From Paracoccus albus (lineage in GTDB: Bacteria; Pseudomonadota; Alphaproteobacteria; Rhodobacterales; Rhodobacteraceae), in the NCBI RefSeq assembly GCF_027913035.1, contig NZ_CP115775.1, positions 1,488,001-1,552,000 of the forward strand: 64,000 bases of DNA, written 5' to 3'. Below the pieces are notes generated by a model. The model worked only from the letters and a program-made list of their open reading frames with translations, was not told the origin of the DNA and did no database searches. Position numbers and translations under genes: made by a program. Below, piece after piece: positions 55,064 to 63,354 of this stretch (its first letter is position 1; each line of letters opens with the position of its first letter).

Positions 55064-55246
55064 GTGACGCCGATCTTGATACAACCAAAGTTGGACAAGA
55101 TGACCGAAGACGAGTTCTATGCCACGGGCGCTGATGCCGCCGCCATCATGCTTGCACGCTTGGGCGGGCTGCTACCCCGCCCCAAGCCAAAACAGTCTAC
55201 TTCCGGTCGCGCGGCTTTCCACGCCATGTATCCAGCCAGCCGGTAA
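55064..55246 (+). CDS. Possible small protein divergent from LysR
   Basis: GTG 55064 with AAGGAG seven bases upstream opens a 60-residue frame (begins TPILIQPKLDKMTEDEFY, includes ADAAAIMLARLGGLLPRPK). The sequence is coherent up to about residue 48; the rest overlaps the 3' end of the DUF1523 gene on the other strand by 50 bases. It could be the LysR target or a fragment of a longer lost gene. No family recognised. Confidence 0.4.
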   Translation: MTPILIQPKLDKMTEDEFYATGADAAAIMLARLGGLLPRPKPKQSTSGRAAFHAMYPASR

Positions 55247-55892
55247 AGCCTTCCCGCGCCTCGCTGAACTCTTGCCCGACGCGGTCCATCGCTGCATCTG
55301 TGCGGGCATCGACATTGTCCACAGCCGCACCGACCCGCTTCGCCGCCGGATCAATCGTGCGCTGCCGGAACTGGTTCCACATGCGCCACAGCAGGAACAA
55401 CAGCGCCCCCAGAACAATCAGGATCAGCATGGCGGGCCAGTTCAGCGGCGACACGTTAGGCCCATCCACCGGCCGCATCGAAATCGCATTCGGATAGATA
55501 GAGAACATCGGGATGCGCCAGCCATAGCCTGTCACGCTGACCCATTGCGGGTTCGCACCATCGGAACGGAAATTCGTCGCCTCGGCCTGCAGGTTCGAGC
55601 TGTCATATTTGAAATAGGGCGGCCAGATCCAGCCGGTATCCTCGTTGCGGTAGACGAAGACCTTGTTGTTGGGCCGTACCGCCTCAATAAAGCGAATATC
55701 GCGCTGACCCTGCGCGTTCTGAACCGTGCCGACATCGGCGGCGGCGTAGAACATCGAATTCGCGCCGATATCGGTCAGGCGATTATAGGTATTGGTAATG
55801 CGCAGCGTGTTCTTGCTGGGCAGCGCGTAATCCAGAAACAGGAACACGACCAGCCCCAGAAGCACGCCCAGAACGACTTTCACATAATACAT
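55197..55892 (-). CDS. DUF1523 family membrane protein
   Basis: A 231-residue membrane protein. One helix lies at ~5-24 (VKVVLGVLLGLVVFLFLDYA), then an extracytoplasmic domain of about 130 residues with TLRITNTYNRLTDI and WIWPPYFKYDSSNLQ. A second helix lies at ~155-175 (LILIVLGALLFLLW), then a charged cytoplasmic tail with amphipathic helix. This matches DUF1523, which has no known function. Last gene of the seven-gene AAA block; AAGGAG precedes ATG 55892. Confidence 0.85.
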   Translation of the reverse strand: MYYVKVVLGVLLGLVVFLFLDYALPSKNTLRITNTYNRLTDIGANSMFYAAADVGTVQNAQGQRDIRFIEAVRPNNKVFVYRNEDTGWIWPPYFKYDSSNLQAEATNFRSDGANPQWVSVTGYGWRIPMFSIYPNAISMRPVDGPNVSPLNWPAMLILIVLGALLFLLWRMWNQFRQRTIDPAAKRVGAAVDNVDARTDAAMDRVGQEFSEAREGFTGWLDTWRGKPRDRK

Positions 55893-55905
55893 CCCATGCG
55901 TCTCC

Positions 55906-56184
55906 TTACTGCACGTTCACATACCACGCGATCACACCGATCGCGATGGTGGGCAGGATAAATACAAGCCCAACCAGTCGGGCCTTCAGCGTCTTCTGAA
56001 ACCCGACCATCGAACGCCTCACGAACTCTCTTCGTTCCGGGCTATCTCCTGCACGGTCGGGATGCCGCCGGTCCCATTCATCTTCCAGGGACTCGCGCTT
56101 GGTGGATCGCAGATAGATCGAGATCAGCAGATAAAAGATCGCTTCGATCAGAAGCAGCATCACGACAAGGCGCAGCAGGACCAT
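55906..56184 (-). CDS. Small two-helix membrane protein of the AAA block
   Basis: A 92-residue protein with membrane helices at ~4-24 (LRLVVMLLLIEAIFYLLISIY) and ~68-90 (ARLVGLVFILPTIAIGVIAWYV). Between them is a highly charged loop (LEDEWDRRHPDRAGDSPERREFVRR). I recognise no named family. It starts three bases after the preceding gene's stop and ends 13 bases before DUF1523, so the three form a tight unit. Confidence 0.78.
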   Translation of the reverse strand: MVLLRLVVMLLLIEAIFYLLISIYLRSTKRESLEDEWDRRHPDRAGDSPERREFVRRSMVGFQKTLKARLVGLVFILPTIAIGVIAWYVNVQ

Positions 56185-56187
56185 GCG

Positions 56188-57630
56188 TCAATTCCCCCAG
56201 GGGCCGCGGAAGGGACTATGGGCCGGATTGTTTCGCGGATCATAGCGGAGCTGGCCCGCATTGCCCTCCGAAATCTGCGTACCTGCCTGCCTGACAGAGC
56301 CCCAGGGCCCGGAAAGCGGCGCCGATGCGGCTGCCGGTTCGTTCATGCCCGGCTCCGGCCCGAACAGCGCCTCTCGCGTGCCCTGCTTGTCAATCTGATA
56401 TTCGCGGGCAAGCTGATTGGCGATATATTCCTTCTTCGCATCGTCCCATGTCTGGTACAATTTATAGAACAAAGGCTTATGCATGATGAACAGGCTGCGC
56501 ACGTCATGGGGTGCCAGTTCTGTCAGCATCTGGTTGACCAGATCGCGCGACGGCCCCGCAGTTCCCCTGATGGCATAGAAATAGGCCGGATTGGCGCTGT
56601 CGATCACCGGCCACGCCCCGCCTTCTTCGGCATAGCGCAGCAGCGCAGACAGGCCGCGCACCTCATCGGGCAGACCGCTGCCCATCCGCGCCGCCGCGCG
56701 ACGCAGGGCCGAGCGTGTGCCATTGCCCGTGTCGATATCCAGCCGCGTGGCTGCATCCACAAGGATAAAGTCGATCTTCTGGCGCAGGATCGCCGCACCA
56801 TCAGCGCCCTTCGCGGTGATAATCGGCTCTGCCAGTGCATTACGGGCCATCCACATCGCGACAGAGTTCGTATCCTGCAACGCCATCATCTTGGCGCTGC
56901 TCAGATCGGTGTCATATTTCGGATCGGTGAAGATCGCGGGATCGGTGAAGATCATCGCTTTTTCGCGCGGGCTGCGAAACACATACACACCACCGAACAG
57001 CGAGGTCCAGAAATCGGGCACATCATATTCACCCGCATCCAGATGGATCGGGTTGCGGATCACATCGCCGGTTTCCTTGGCCTGCTCGATCATGCGCGCG
57101 ATCAGGACATCGTCATACCAGGCCTCCGGCTCGGACCGGAAGCGCTCGATCAGCGCGGTGAGGTTGTCGGCACCCGCGACATGGTTGCCGGTCGTGTCGG
57201 CGCTGATCCGGATGCGGTTGATCTGCATCAGATCGGCGGGCGCATTCACCTGCCAGACCATATCATCCATCTCGCCCACCACCGCATCACGCGCGGTCAG
57301 GCTGAACAGCTGGCTTTCATTTTCATGGATGAACTGTTTCAACAGCTCGCGCAGCACCGACAGGTCGGCATTCAGCAGCGGCGCGGTTTTCTGTTCCGTC
57401 GTCAGAAGGATGAACTGGCGATGCGCGCCTTCGGGGTTGAGGTAATCCATATCCCCGATCTCATCCCCGATCTCGGGAGAGAACCCCGCAAGGTCGATAT
57501 GAAATTCCGGCAGGGCAGTTTCCTTGCCCGTGACAAGCTTGAGAGCCCGATTGTATCGCACCACCCATGCCGGGCTGTCCACCCGGATCATGTTGCCGAA
57601 CATCAGACCTTTTTCGATGAGGCGTTTCAT
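56188..57630 (-). CDS. Unknown 480-residue protein of the AAA block
   Basis: Soluble protein of 480 residues without signal peptide or membrane helix. It begins MKRLIEKGLMFGNMIRVDSP. Notable stretches are FILLTTEQKTAPLLNADLSVL, a region with MIFTDPAIFTDPKYDTDLSSA, and a Pro/Gly/Asn-rich C-terminal tail (~430-480) ending in RGPWGN, where two GPWG motifs occur. I know similar proteins only as uncharacterised alphaproteobacterial families. AGGTGA lies before ATG 57630. It is separated from the AAA gene upstream by 221 bases holding an inverted-repeat element, so it may have its own promoter. Confidence 0.82.
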   Translation of the reverse strand: MKRLIEKGLMFGNMIRVDSPAWVVRYNRALKLVTGKETALPEFHIDLAGFSPEIGDEIGDMDYLNPEGAHRQFILLTTEQKTAPLLNADLSVLRELLKQFIHENESQLFSLTARDAVVGEMDDMVWQVNAPADLMQINRIRISADTTGNHVAGADNLTALIERFRSEPEAWYDDVLIARMIEQAKETGDVIRNPIHLDAGEYDVPDFWTSLFGGVYVFRSPREKAMIFTDPAIFTDPKYDTDLSSAKMMALQDTNSVAMWMARNALAEPIITAKGADGAAILRQKIDFILVDAATRLDIDTGNGTRSALRRAAARMGSGLPDEVRGLSALLRYAEEGGAWPVIDSANPAYFYAIRGTAGPSRDLVNQMLTELAPHDVRSLFIMHKPLFYKLYQTWDDAKKEYIANQLAREYQIDKQGTREALFGPEPGMNEPAAASAPLSGPWGSVRQAGTQISEGNAGQLRYDPRNNPAHSPFRGPWGN

Positions 57631-57667
57631 GGGGTCACCTTAGCACCAGAGAAACCGGAAGGGCAGA

Positions 57668-57810
57668 GCCGCCGGGCAGCGTCCGGCCGCGGGAGGACGC
57701 TGCCCCGGCTGATCGGCACACTTTATCGCGCATCCCCGCTGACCGACTGTTCGGCGCGACCCGGCGAAAAAGCGTCCGCCCGAGCGTGCGGCCGGACGCT
57801 GCCCGGCGGC
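57668..57810. repeat. 143-base element with perfect 23-bp terminal inverted repeats
   Basis: Positions 57668-57690 are the exact reverse complement of 57788-57810 over 23 bases (core GCCGGGCAGCGTCC). A third, internal copy of the core lies inverted at 57695-57709 with one extra C, and GCGTCCG at 57772-57778 pairs with 57793-57799. There is no coding capacity and no clear target-site duplication. It fills the only sizeable gap inside the AAA block. It looks like a MITE or a palindromic intergenic repeat; the RNA would be strongly folded. Confidence 0.75.
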
Positions 57811-57851
57811 GCTTACGCGCCTTGATTCCGGTCGGGGTCGCAGCGGCAATC

Positions 57852-59780
57852 TCACCCCTCGCCCCGATACCGCTTCTGCGCCTCGGCCATGCGTTCCATC
57901 CCGCGCACCGCCTCCTCAATCGCGGTCTCATCGCTGCTATCCGCATAGCGCCATTCGCTGTCGGCGTAGCGGTTGATCTCCTGCGCGATCATCTCGCGGG
58001 TGATGGGCTGGCGCAGGGCCTCGATCATTTCCAGCTTACGTTCGTAGGGCTGGTGCATGAAGGGTTCAGGGCTTTCGAACCACTCGTCCGGCATGTCGAA
58101 ATCCATTGATCGCGCTTTGATCGCATCTGTGATGTTCTTGATCGCGCGGCCGGTGAAGCGCTCATCCGCGACGGAAATCGCGTGCAGATAGGTGCCGAAT
58201 TCGGCCAGCGTATCCAGCGGCCCGGTTTCGGAGGTCACATCTTTCCAGACCTTGGCCAGCCCCGCCTCTTGCGGCTGGTTGTGGCGCTCCAGACTGTCGG
58301 CCACGGCGGTCTTGATCACCTGCGCCTTCATCAGATCATGTTCGCCGACCGGGATGTCGTGCCGTTTGCCCAGAAGCAGCGCGAGGATGTCGATATAGTC
58401 CCCGCGCGTCTTCGGCCCGTCGATCAGGAAGCGGGCGCCTGCCCGCTGGCGCAGCGCGTCGTCGATGGATTCGGCATAGTTGGAAAACATCCCGAAGGTC
58501 GCATTGCCGCGCACGATGGTGCTGGCGCCGGCAAAAGCCTCCATCAGCACCGCCGTGATCTCTTGCTGGCCGCTCGACGATTGCTTGTCGCCGCGCTTGC
58601 CTGCGATCTGGTCGATATCGTCGATGGTGCCGAAACCGATCACGCCGGGATCAATGACATTGTTGATAAAGGCGCGTGCATTCTGACCCGATTTGCCCTG
58701 ATAGCTGTCGACATTGTCGATGGACAGGTTGGCATAGCGGAACGGATAGCCCGCCACCGTGCAGTAATCGTTGATCAGGCCCGCCATCATCTGGATCAGC
58801 GTGGTCTTGCCGGTGCCGGGCTTACCATCGCCAAGGAAGGTATAGATGAAACCGCCAAGCTCCACGAAAGGGTTCATGCGGCGGTCGAAATCATAGGCGA
58901 CCAGCATCCGCGACAGCCGCATCATCTGATGCTTGGCAATGGCGTTGCCGACGACCTCTTCGGGTTTCTTGAAGGCCAGTTGCACGGGCTTGCCGCGTGC
59001 CTTGGTGGCGGGCGCATAGCCAGCGATCGGGAAATCATCCGCCGCCACACGCCAGCTCGCGCCGGTGAAGGCGCCGGTGCGCGGCACGGATTCCGCGCGG
59101 GCCTGAACGGCGGCGGACAGTGCTTCGGCATAGGCGATCACCGTGGCGATCAGGGTTTTGTCGTCATGGGCGCCGCGGGACAGGTTCTGATCCAGCTCCC
59201 ACAGTGCGCCTTGCAGTGCGGTCAGCGGGTTGTCGGTCAGGATTTCATCCGCCGTGATCCCCTCGACCGTTTCCGGCCCGGCATGTTCTGCAAGCAGAAA
59301 CGCTGTCGCATTGGCAAAAACCGACATCGCGGCGAGCGCCTCGACCGCAAGCAATTCGGCGAACTCACCGCGCTTCTCTGCCGCCAGTCGGCCTTCCAGA
59401 TTGGCGCGCTTCAACTCCCCCGCGCCGGAACGGGCCGAGACCTCATCCACGACCGCAAGCGAAATCGCGATGGCACGGCGCAGCGCGCGGGCGACCGTTG
59501 CCGCAGCGGGCGATGGCAGATCATCGCCGCCCACGCCTTCGATCCGGTCAATCACTTGAATGCCATCAGCCCGCTGCGTCGAACGCCCGGCCAGCCCCGG
59601 CGTCGTCGAGCGGAACCGCGATGTGCGCGGAATACCGGGCGAGCGTTCGGGCTGCTGCACGGGCGCAGTGGCCTTGCCCAGACGCGGCGCGTGGTCGAAC
59701 CCGTTCAGAAGCGACAGCGCCTGTCCGTAATGGGCGCGGATCTCGGCCTCGGGCAATTCCATTTCGTTACGAACGTCCAT
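57852..59780 (-). CDS. AAA family ATPase with large N-terminal region
   Basis: A 642-residue ATPase. Walker A is GKPGTGKTT with K325, Walker B is GTIDDIDQ with D387-D388, followed by IAGKRG as in the classical FtsH/Cdc48 clade, then GQQEITAVLMEAFAG. Sensor 1 is in TFGMFSNY and a likely arginine finger in ALRQRAGARF. The first ~300 residues are helical and unlike FtsH: no membrane helices and no protease site. The C-terminal ~110 residues are charged helices. ATG 59780 has AGAGGA upstream and overlaps the previous gene by 14 bases. It probably remodels one of the other proteins of the block. Confidence 0.88.
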   Translation of the reverse strand: MDVRNEMELPEAEIRAHYGQALSLLNGFDHAPRLGKATAPVQQPERSPGIPRTSRFRSTTPGLAGRSTQRADGIQVIDRIEGVGGDDLPSPAAATVARALRRAIAISLAVVDEVSARSGAGELKRANLEGRLAAEKRGEFAELLAVEALAAMSVFANATAFLLAEHAGPETVEGITADEILTDNPLTALQGALWELDQNLSRGAHDDKTLIATVIAYAEALSAAVQARAESVPRTGAFTGASWRVAADDFPIAGYAPATKARGKPVQLAFKKPEEVVGNAIAKHQMMRLSRMLVAYDFDRRMNPFVELGGFIYTFLGDGKPGTGKTTLIQMMAGLINDYCTVAGYPFRYANLSIDNVDSYQGKSGQNARAFINNVIDPGVIGFGTIDDIDQIAGKRGDKQSSSGQQEITAVLMEAFAGASTIVRGNATFGMFSNYAESIDDALRQRAGARFLIDGPKTRGDYIDILALLLGKRHDIPVGEHDLMKAQVIKTAVADSLERHNQPQEAGLAKVWKDVTSETGPLDTLAEFGTYLHAISVADERFTGRAIKNITDAIKARSMDFDMPDEWFESPEPFMHQPYERKLEMIEALRQPITREMIAQEINRYADSEWRYADSSDETAIEEAVRGMERMAEAQKRYRGEG

Positions 59781-60339
59781 TCGGGTCCTCTTTAATCCAC
59801 AATTCCGGGTAATCGGTGACGAAGCCGTCGGCGTCCACGGCCAGATCGGCAGCAATATCGTGACTGGATGAGGCATAATGCCAGCCAGCATCGGTCTTGC
59901 GATAGCTTTGCGGCAGGCGTTTCAGCGACCAGTCCGACGGGTCGAGCCATACCGCCGCAAGTTCCGCACTGTCCTTGCCGAGCGCGCGCAGGCGCCGCAG
60001 GGGCAAGGTGTTTGTCGCTGGGGTGAAGCCAAGATCTATATCCTGAAGCCCATGCAGATCGGGCATTTCCTCTCCGCCGATGTGCCAGTCGCCCGCTTCG
60101 TTTCGGTTGATCGACAGGCTGAGCGCCTTTTGCCCGACATTTCCCTGCACACGGGCAGAACGGGTGATCCAACGTTCATCACAACTGATGTGATAGCTGA
60201 GATGGGCGGGGCCGGCATTGTCCAGCCACACGGCGACGCCTTCCAGACCGCAGCGGCCATCCTGCTGCCAGATGCGGCAGGCATCATGACCAGAACGGTC
60301 CAGCCTGCGCCACAGGATCAGGGGATCTCCACGCGCCAT
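59767..60339 (-). CDS. Putative glycolipid-binding domain protein
   Basis: A 190-residue soluble protein resembling the putative glycolipid-binding family (PF06475 type). It has WRRLDRSGHDACRIW at the start, GLEGVAVWLDNAGPAHLSYHISCDERWITRSARV in the first half, a repeated beta pattern, and a final YPELW segment. The assignment is by pattern memory and moderate. It is coupled on both sides: one-base overlap with the upstream gene and 14-base overlap with the AAA gene. Possible role: recognising an envelope lipid or sugar for the AAA system. Confidence 0.65.
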   Translation of the reverse strand: MARGDPLILWRRLDRSGHDACRIWQQDGRCGLEGVAVWLDNAGPAHLSYHISCDERWITRSARVQGNVGQKALSLSINRNEAGDWHIGGEEMPDLHGLQDIDLGFTPATNTLPLRRLRALGKDSAELAAVWLDPSDWSLKRLPQSYRKTDAGWHYASSSHDIAADLAVDADGFVTDYPELWIKEDPNGRS

Positions 60340-61475
60340 CAGCGATAGGCCGTCACGCGGCCATCGGGCAGCGGCACATATTTGCGGATATTGCGGAATC
60401 CCTTGGGATCAATCTCTGCCAGCGACTGATAGGGACGCGCGGGCAGCACTAATGCCCGCTGCACGGCACTTGCGCCCTGCCCGTTTCCGCCCAGACCCAG
60501 CTTGTCCAGCTTGAATATCTGGCGCTCGGTCACGCCAAATAACCCGGTCGATTCCATAATGGCACGTTCTGCCTGCAAATCCTCGACCGTAAGTGCCACG
60601 GCCCAATCCTCGCCAGCAGGGGCGCGCGCATTGTCCAGCACCTCGCGGATCGGACCTTCCTGCGTGGTGAACTGCTGGGAATAGATCGGCCCCATCAGCA
60701 ACCGGCGCAGGCGGTAAGGGTGCAGCTTGTCGAAATCCTTGTCGAACCCCTGCGCGATGGTCAGCAATTGCAGCGTCGTCACCGACTGCGCCATCAGATG
60801 GGCCTGCACTTCGGGCCAGCGGCGGCTGTCCTCGGCCAAGGGCTTGCGGCCGCTGTCGTCGCAATCCATCAGATAGATCACCGGCAGGTTAAGCTGGCTG
60901 TCATAAACGGCCCAATGGATCAGCCAGCGACGGCGATTGCCTGCATTTGACAGCCAATAGGCCTGTGGGCTCATCTGCGGCCAGAACAAGCCACCCTTCG
61001 CCAGAGCCTCATGGTAGAGGCGCTGCGACATCGCGTATTGCAGACGTGTCGGGATCACCAGATCACCGACGATCTGGCGGATCATATCGTCCCTGATCTG
61101 CTTGGTATCGGCGGTCCGGGCAAGCTGTTCATTCGCCTGTGCTGCATCCGCGGCCATCTGGGCGATTTCCGACCAGATCGGATAGCCGGATTCATGGACG
61201 TCGATGGTCAGGAACTTCCGCAGCGGGCCATCGACTCGGCCAGAAACAAGATATTTCATCGACAACGCATCGGCAGAGCGCAGCATCGCCGTCAGATAGG
61301 ACCCGATCACCTCGACCTCTGTCTGGGTGAACAGCCCGTCGCGGACGGTTTCCGACAGCACCGCAGGCAGGGTGGATGCAATCAGCCGCAGCTTCTCGAA
61401 ATAGCGCCGCGCAATCAGATCGTCCTCGATCTGGCGGTGATCGGCGTCAAGATTGCCGGTACGATCCTTGCTCAT
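60339..61475 (-). CDS. Unknown 378-residue protein of the AAA block
   Basis: Soluble protein of 378 residues from ATG 61475 (AGGG upstream; the open frame to 61490 starts with TTG). It is largely helical, without signal peptide or membrane helix. Segments of note are WLIHWAVYDSQLNLPVIYLMDCDDSG, a conserved-looking WPEVQAHLMAQSV, and DPKGFRNIRKYVPLPDGRV at the C-terminus. No family recognised. It is one base into the glycolipid-binding-like gene and 108 bases after the coiled-coil gene. Confidence 0.8.
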   Translation of the reverse strand: MSKDRTGNLDADHRQIEDDLIARRYFEKLRLIASTLPAVLSETVRDGLFTQTEVEVIGSYLTAMLRSADALSMKYLVSGRVDGPLRKFLTIDVHESGYPIWSEIAQMAADAAQANEQLARTADTKQIRDDMIRQIVGDLVIPTRLQYAMSQRLYHEALAKGGLFWPQMSPQAYWLSNAGNRRRWLIHWAVYDSQLNLPVIYLMDCDDSGRKPLAEDSRRWPEVQAHLMAQSVTTLQLLTIAQGFDKDFDKLHPYRLRRLLMGPIYSQQFTTQEGPIREVLDNARAPAGEDWAVALTVEDLQAERAIMESTGLFGVTERQIFKLDKLGLGGNGQGASAVQRALVLPARPYQSLAEIDPKGFRNIRKYVPLPDGRVTAYR

Positions 61476-61583
61476 ATCTGGCCCTTGCAACTCTGGACCG
61501 GCGCAGCCGTGAAGGGCCGCGACGGTCTTTGTTCTTACTGCTGACGCGCAGCATCAAAAGCGTTTCACCGGCGTGAAGCCCGC

Positions 61584-62657
61584 TCAGTTTCCGTAAAGGT
61601 TGCTGTCGTGCTTCTTGACGATCTCGCTGAAGCGGCGGGCAAAGCGTTCATCCGCCTTGGCCTTTTCTTCCAGCACCTTGCGGGCAAAGACCATATGATC
61701 GCCGTGGGCTTCAAGCATATCGGCCATGCGGTCATTCGTGGCCGTGCCGATAGCGGCCATCTGGGCCTGCGCCTCCTGGTCCGTCTTCACGCCGATCTCG
61801 TTGATGCGGTGCGCGACATCCTGCTGCTGCGCCGTCTTCAGCGATTTGGTCAGCGCGTCATACAGAACCACGCGCTGCTTGGTATCCGTCTGCAGCTTGT
61901 TGATCAGCACCATCTGCGTCGCGGCCTGATTCTGCAGCGAATCGACCCAGGTCTTGCCAGCCTCGATATAGCGCTCCAGCGTCTGCGACTTAGCGAGTGC
62001 GACCTGTTCTTCCTGAACAAGGGCATTGTGCTCCTTGTTCGCATTTGCCAGCTCCGTTTCCAGACGCGTGCGGTCGCTGGGATCGGTCGTGCTGGCAACC
62101 TTGTTTTCCAACTCGATCAGTTTCGGGTCCATGGCAGCAATCTTGGCACGCAGATCTTCCAGCGTATCCACGGTCGCCTCACGCTCATCCAGCGTGCCGG
62201 TCAGGTTGGATTCGACCTGATCCTTCTGCTTGTTCAGTTCGTCCAACTGGCCCTGAAGCAGCCGCGTAATCACGTCAGATTTCGAAATCAGGTCCTGCAG
62301 CTTGTCGTCGATCGAGGCCCCGCGCAGACGTTCCTGCCGCATAGATTCGGCCTTGCCCTTGGCGAAGATGCCAACAAAGCTTTCCCACCCGGTCTTGGAG
62401 CGCATCTCCTCGAAATCTTTCGAGAACCCTGCCGTCACATCGTCCAGCCCCATGATGAGCTCGGCGATATTGGCATTCATCGCCTCTGTATGGGCATGAA
62501 CATCGGCCAGCGTTGCATTCTCAATGTCGATACCGGGCTCTGCCACCTCGGCGCGCGCGGCGGCGCGATCAAGCTGGCTGGTCACCTCCGCCATCTTCTG
62601 CTGCGTCAGCACGATCTGCTTCTGCGTGTCGGTCATTTGCTGGTCGAGCGATGCCAT
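61584..62657 (-). CDS. Long coiled-coil protein heading the AAA block
   Basis: A 357-residue protein, almost entirely helical and rich in Gln, Glu, Lys and Ala, with heptad patterns at ~1-50, ~130-230 and ~280-350. There is no signal peptide, membrane helix or catalytic motif. A conserved-looking block is GWESFVGIFAKGKAESMRQERL (~90-111). Its length and helicity recall PspA- or TelA-type envelope-stress proteins, but I see no signature of either. First gene in transcription order, with AGG upstream of ATG 62657. It could be the substrate or adaptor of the AAA ATPase. Confidence 0.8.
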   Translation of the reverse strand: MASLDQQMTDTQKQIVLTQQKMAEVTSQLDRAAARAEVAEPGIDIENATLADVHAHTEAMNANIAELIMGLDDVTAGFSKDFEEMRSKTGWESFVGIFAKGKAESMRQERLRGASIDDKLQDLISKSDVITRLLQGQLDELNKQKDQVESNLTGTLDEREATVDTLEDLRAKIAAMDPKLIELENKVASTTDPSDRTRLETELANANKEHNALVQEEQVALAKSQTLERYIEAGKTWVDSLQNQAATQMVLINKLQTDTKQRVVLYDALTKSLKTAQQQDVAHRINEIGVKTDQEAQAQMAAIGTATNDRMADMLEAHGDHMVFARKVLEEKAKADERFARRFSEIVKKHDSNLYGN

Positions 62658-62729
62658 GATCCTGCCTCTGTCTCGTTACGGTCGGCCATAAGATTAGGGG
62701 GATTGCGCCCCGGCGCAAGGGCGCGCGTG

Positions 62730-63248
62730 TCAAAGGGCGGCGGCGGGCGGCGTCAGATCGCCCCATTTCAACCCGCGCAACACCAGATCGTCCAGCCCCT
62801 CCCTGCCGGTGATGATGGCGAAGTCGCCGCTGGTTTCCAGCACCATCAGTTGCACATCGGACAGACCCGCCGCCCCCGCGCCACGCAGCTTGGCGGCCAG
62901 ATCGTCGCGGGTCAGCCGCGCACGGCGCAGATTTTCGGATGACAGCGTGCCGGCATGGACCAGCACCAGCGGTTCATTGTCGATCACCATCGAGAGCTTC
63001 GGCCAGTGCGTGCGCGTCCAGGTCAGCGCGCCCCGCCCCGCGATCAGCGCGATCAGCCCGTAGATGCCGATCCAGAAACTGTCGCCCGTCGCCGTCATGA
63101 TCGTCGCCAGCACCGAACCCGTGGCGACGGTCAGCGCGAAATCGAACCCGCTGATCTTGGAAAATGTGCGCAACCCGTTCGCCCGAAGCAACGCGATGAT
63201 CAGCAAAATGGCAATGAATGTTCTTAAAGCCGTTTCTATGAATGGCAT
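62730..63248 (-). CDS. YetF/DUF421 family membrane protein
   Basis: A 172-residue protein with about three N-terminal helices (FIETALRTFIAILLIIALLRANG, then FDFALTVATGSVLATI and a third). A cytoplasmic DUF421 domain follows, with DNEPLVLVHAGTLSSENLRRARLTRDDLAAKLR, the family's core. ATG 63248 has GAGG upstream; the frame is open to 63428 but the extra residues are not family-like. Function unknown. It lies 72 bases upstream of the AAA block in the same orientation and could share its promoter. Confidence 0.88.
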   Translation of the reverse strand: MPFIETALRTFIAILLIIALLRANGLRTFSKISGFDFALTVATGSVLATIMTATGDSFWIGIYGLIALIAGRGALTWTRTHWPKLSMVIDNEPLVLVHAGTLSSENLRRARLTRDDLAAKLRGAGAAGLSDVQLMVLETSGDFAIITGREGLDDLVLRGLKWGDLTPPAAAL

Positions 63249-63354
63249 CGTGAAACCTCGCTTCTGTAAATCCCCTGAACAGGGAACGGAAGAATGTCGC
63301 GCGTTGTTCCATGCGATCTTGCGCCGTCGATTTTCCCCGGCTAGCGTGACCGGC

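Noticed and set aside
57668..57810. Insertion sequence ends
   Set aside because: The inverted repeats enclose only ~97 bases with no transposase and no target duplication, so it is not a complete IS; kept as a repeat/MITE-like element.
56062..57825. Long plus-strand open frame of 587 codons
   Set aside because: Antisense to the 480-residue gene; composition (rich in Arg, His, Gln) is typical of a shadow frame in GC-rich DNA, with no domain or ribosome site.
58182..59795. Plus-strand open frame of 537 codons
   Set aside because: Lies opposite the AAA ATPase gene, whose Walker motifs prove the minus-strand reading.
61584..62657. Calling the coiled-coil protein PspA or TelA
   Set aside because: Only length and helicity agree; no diagnostic motif is visible.
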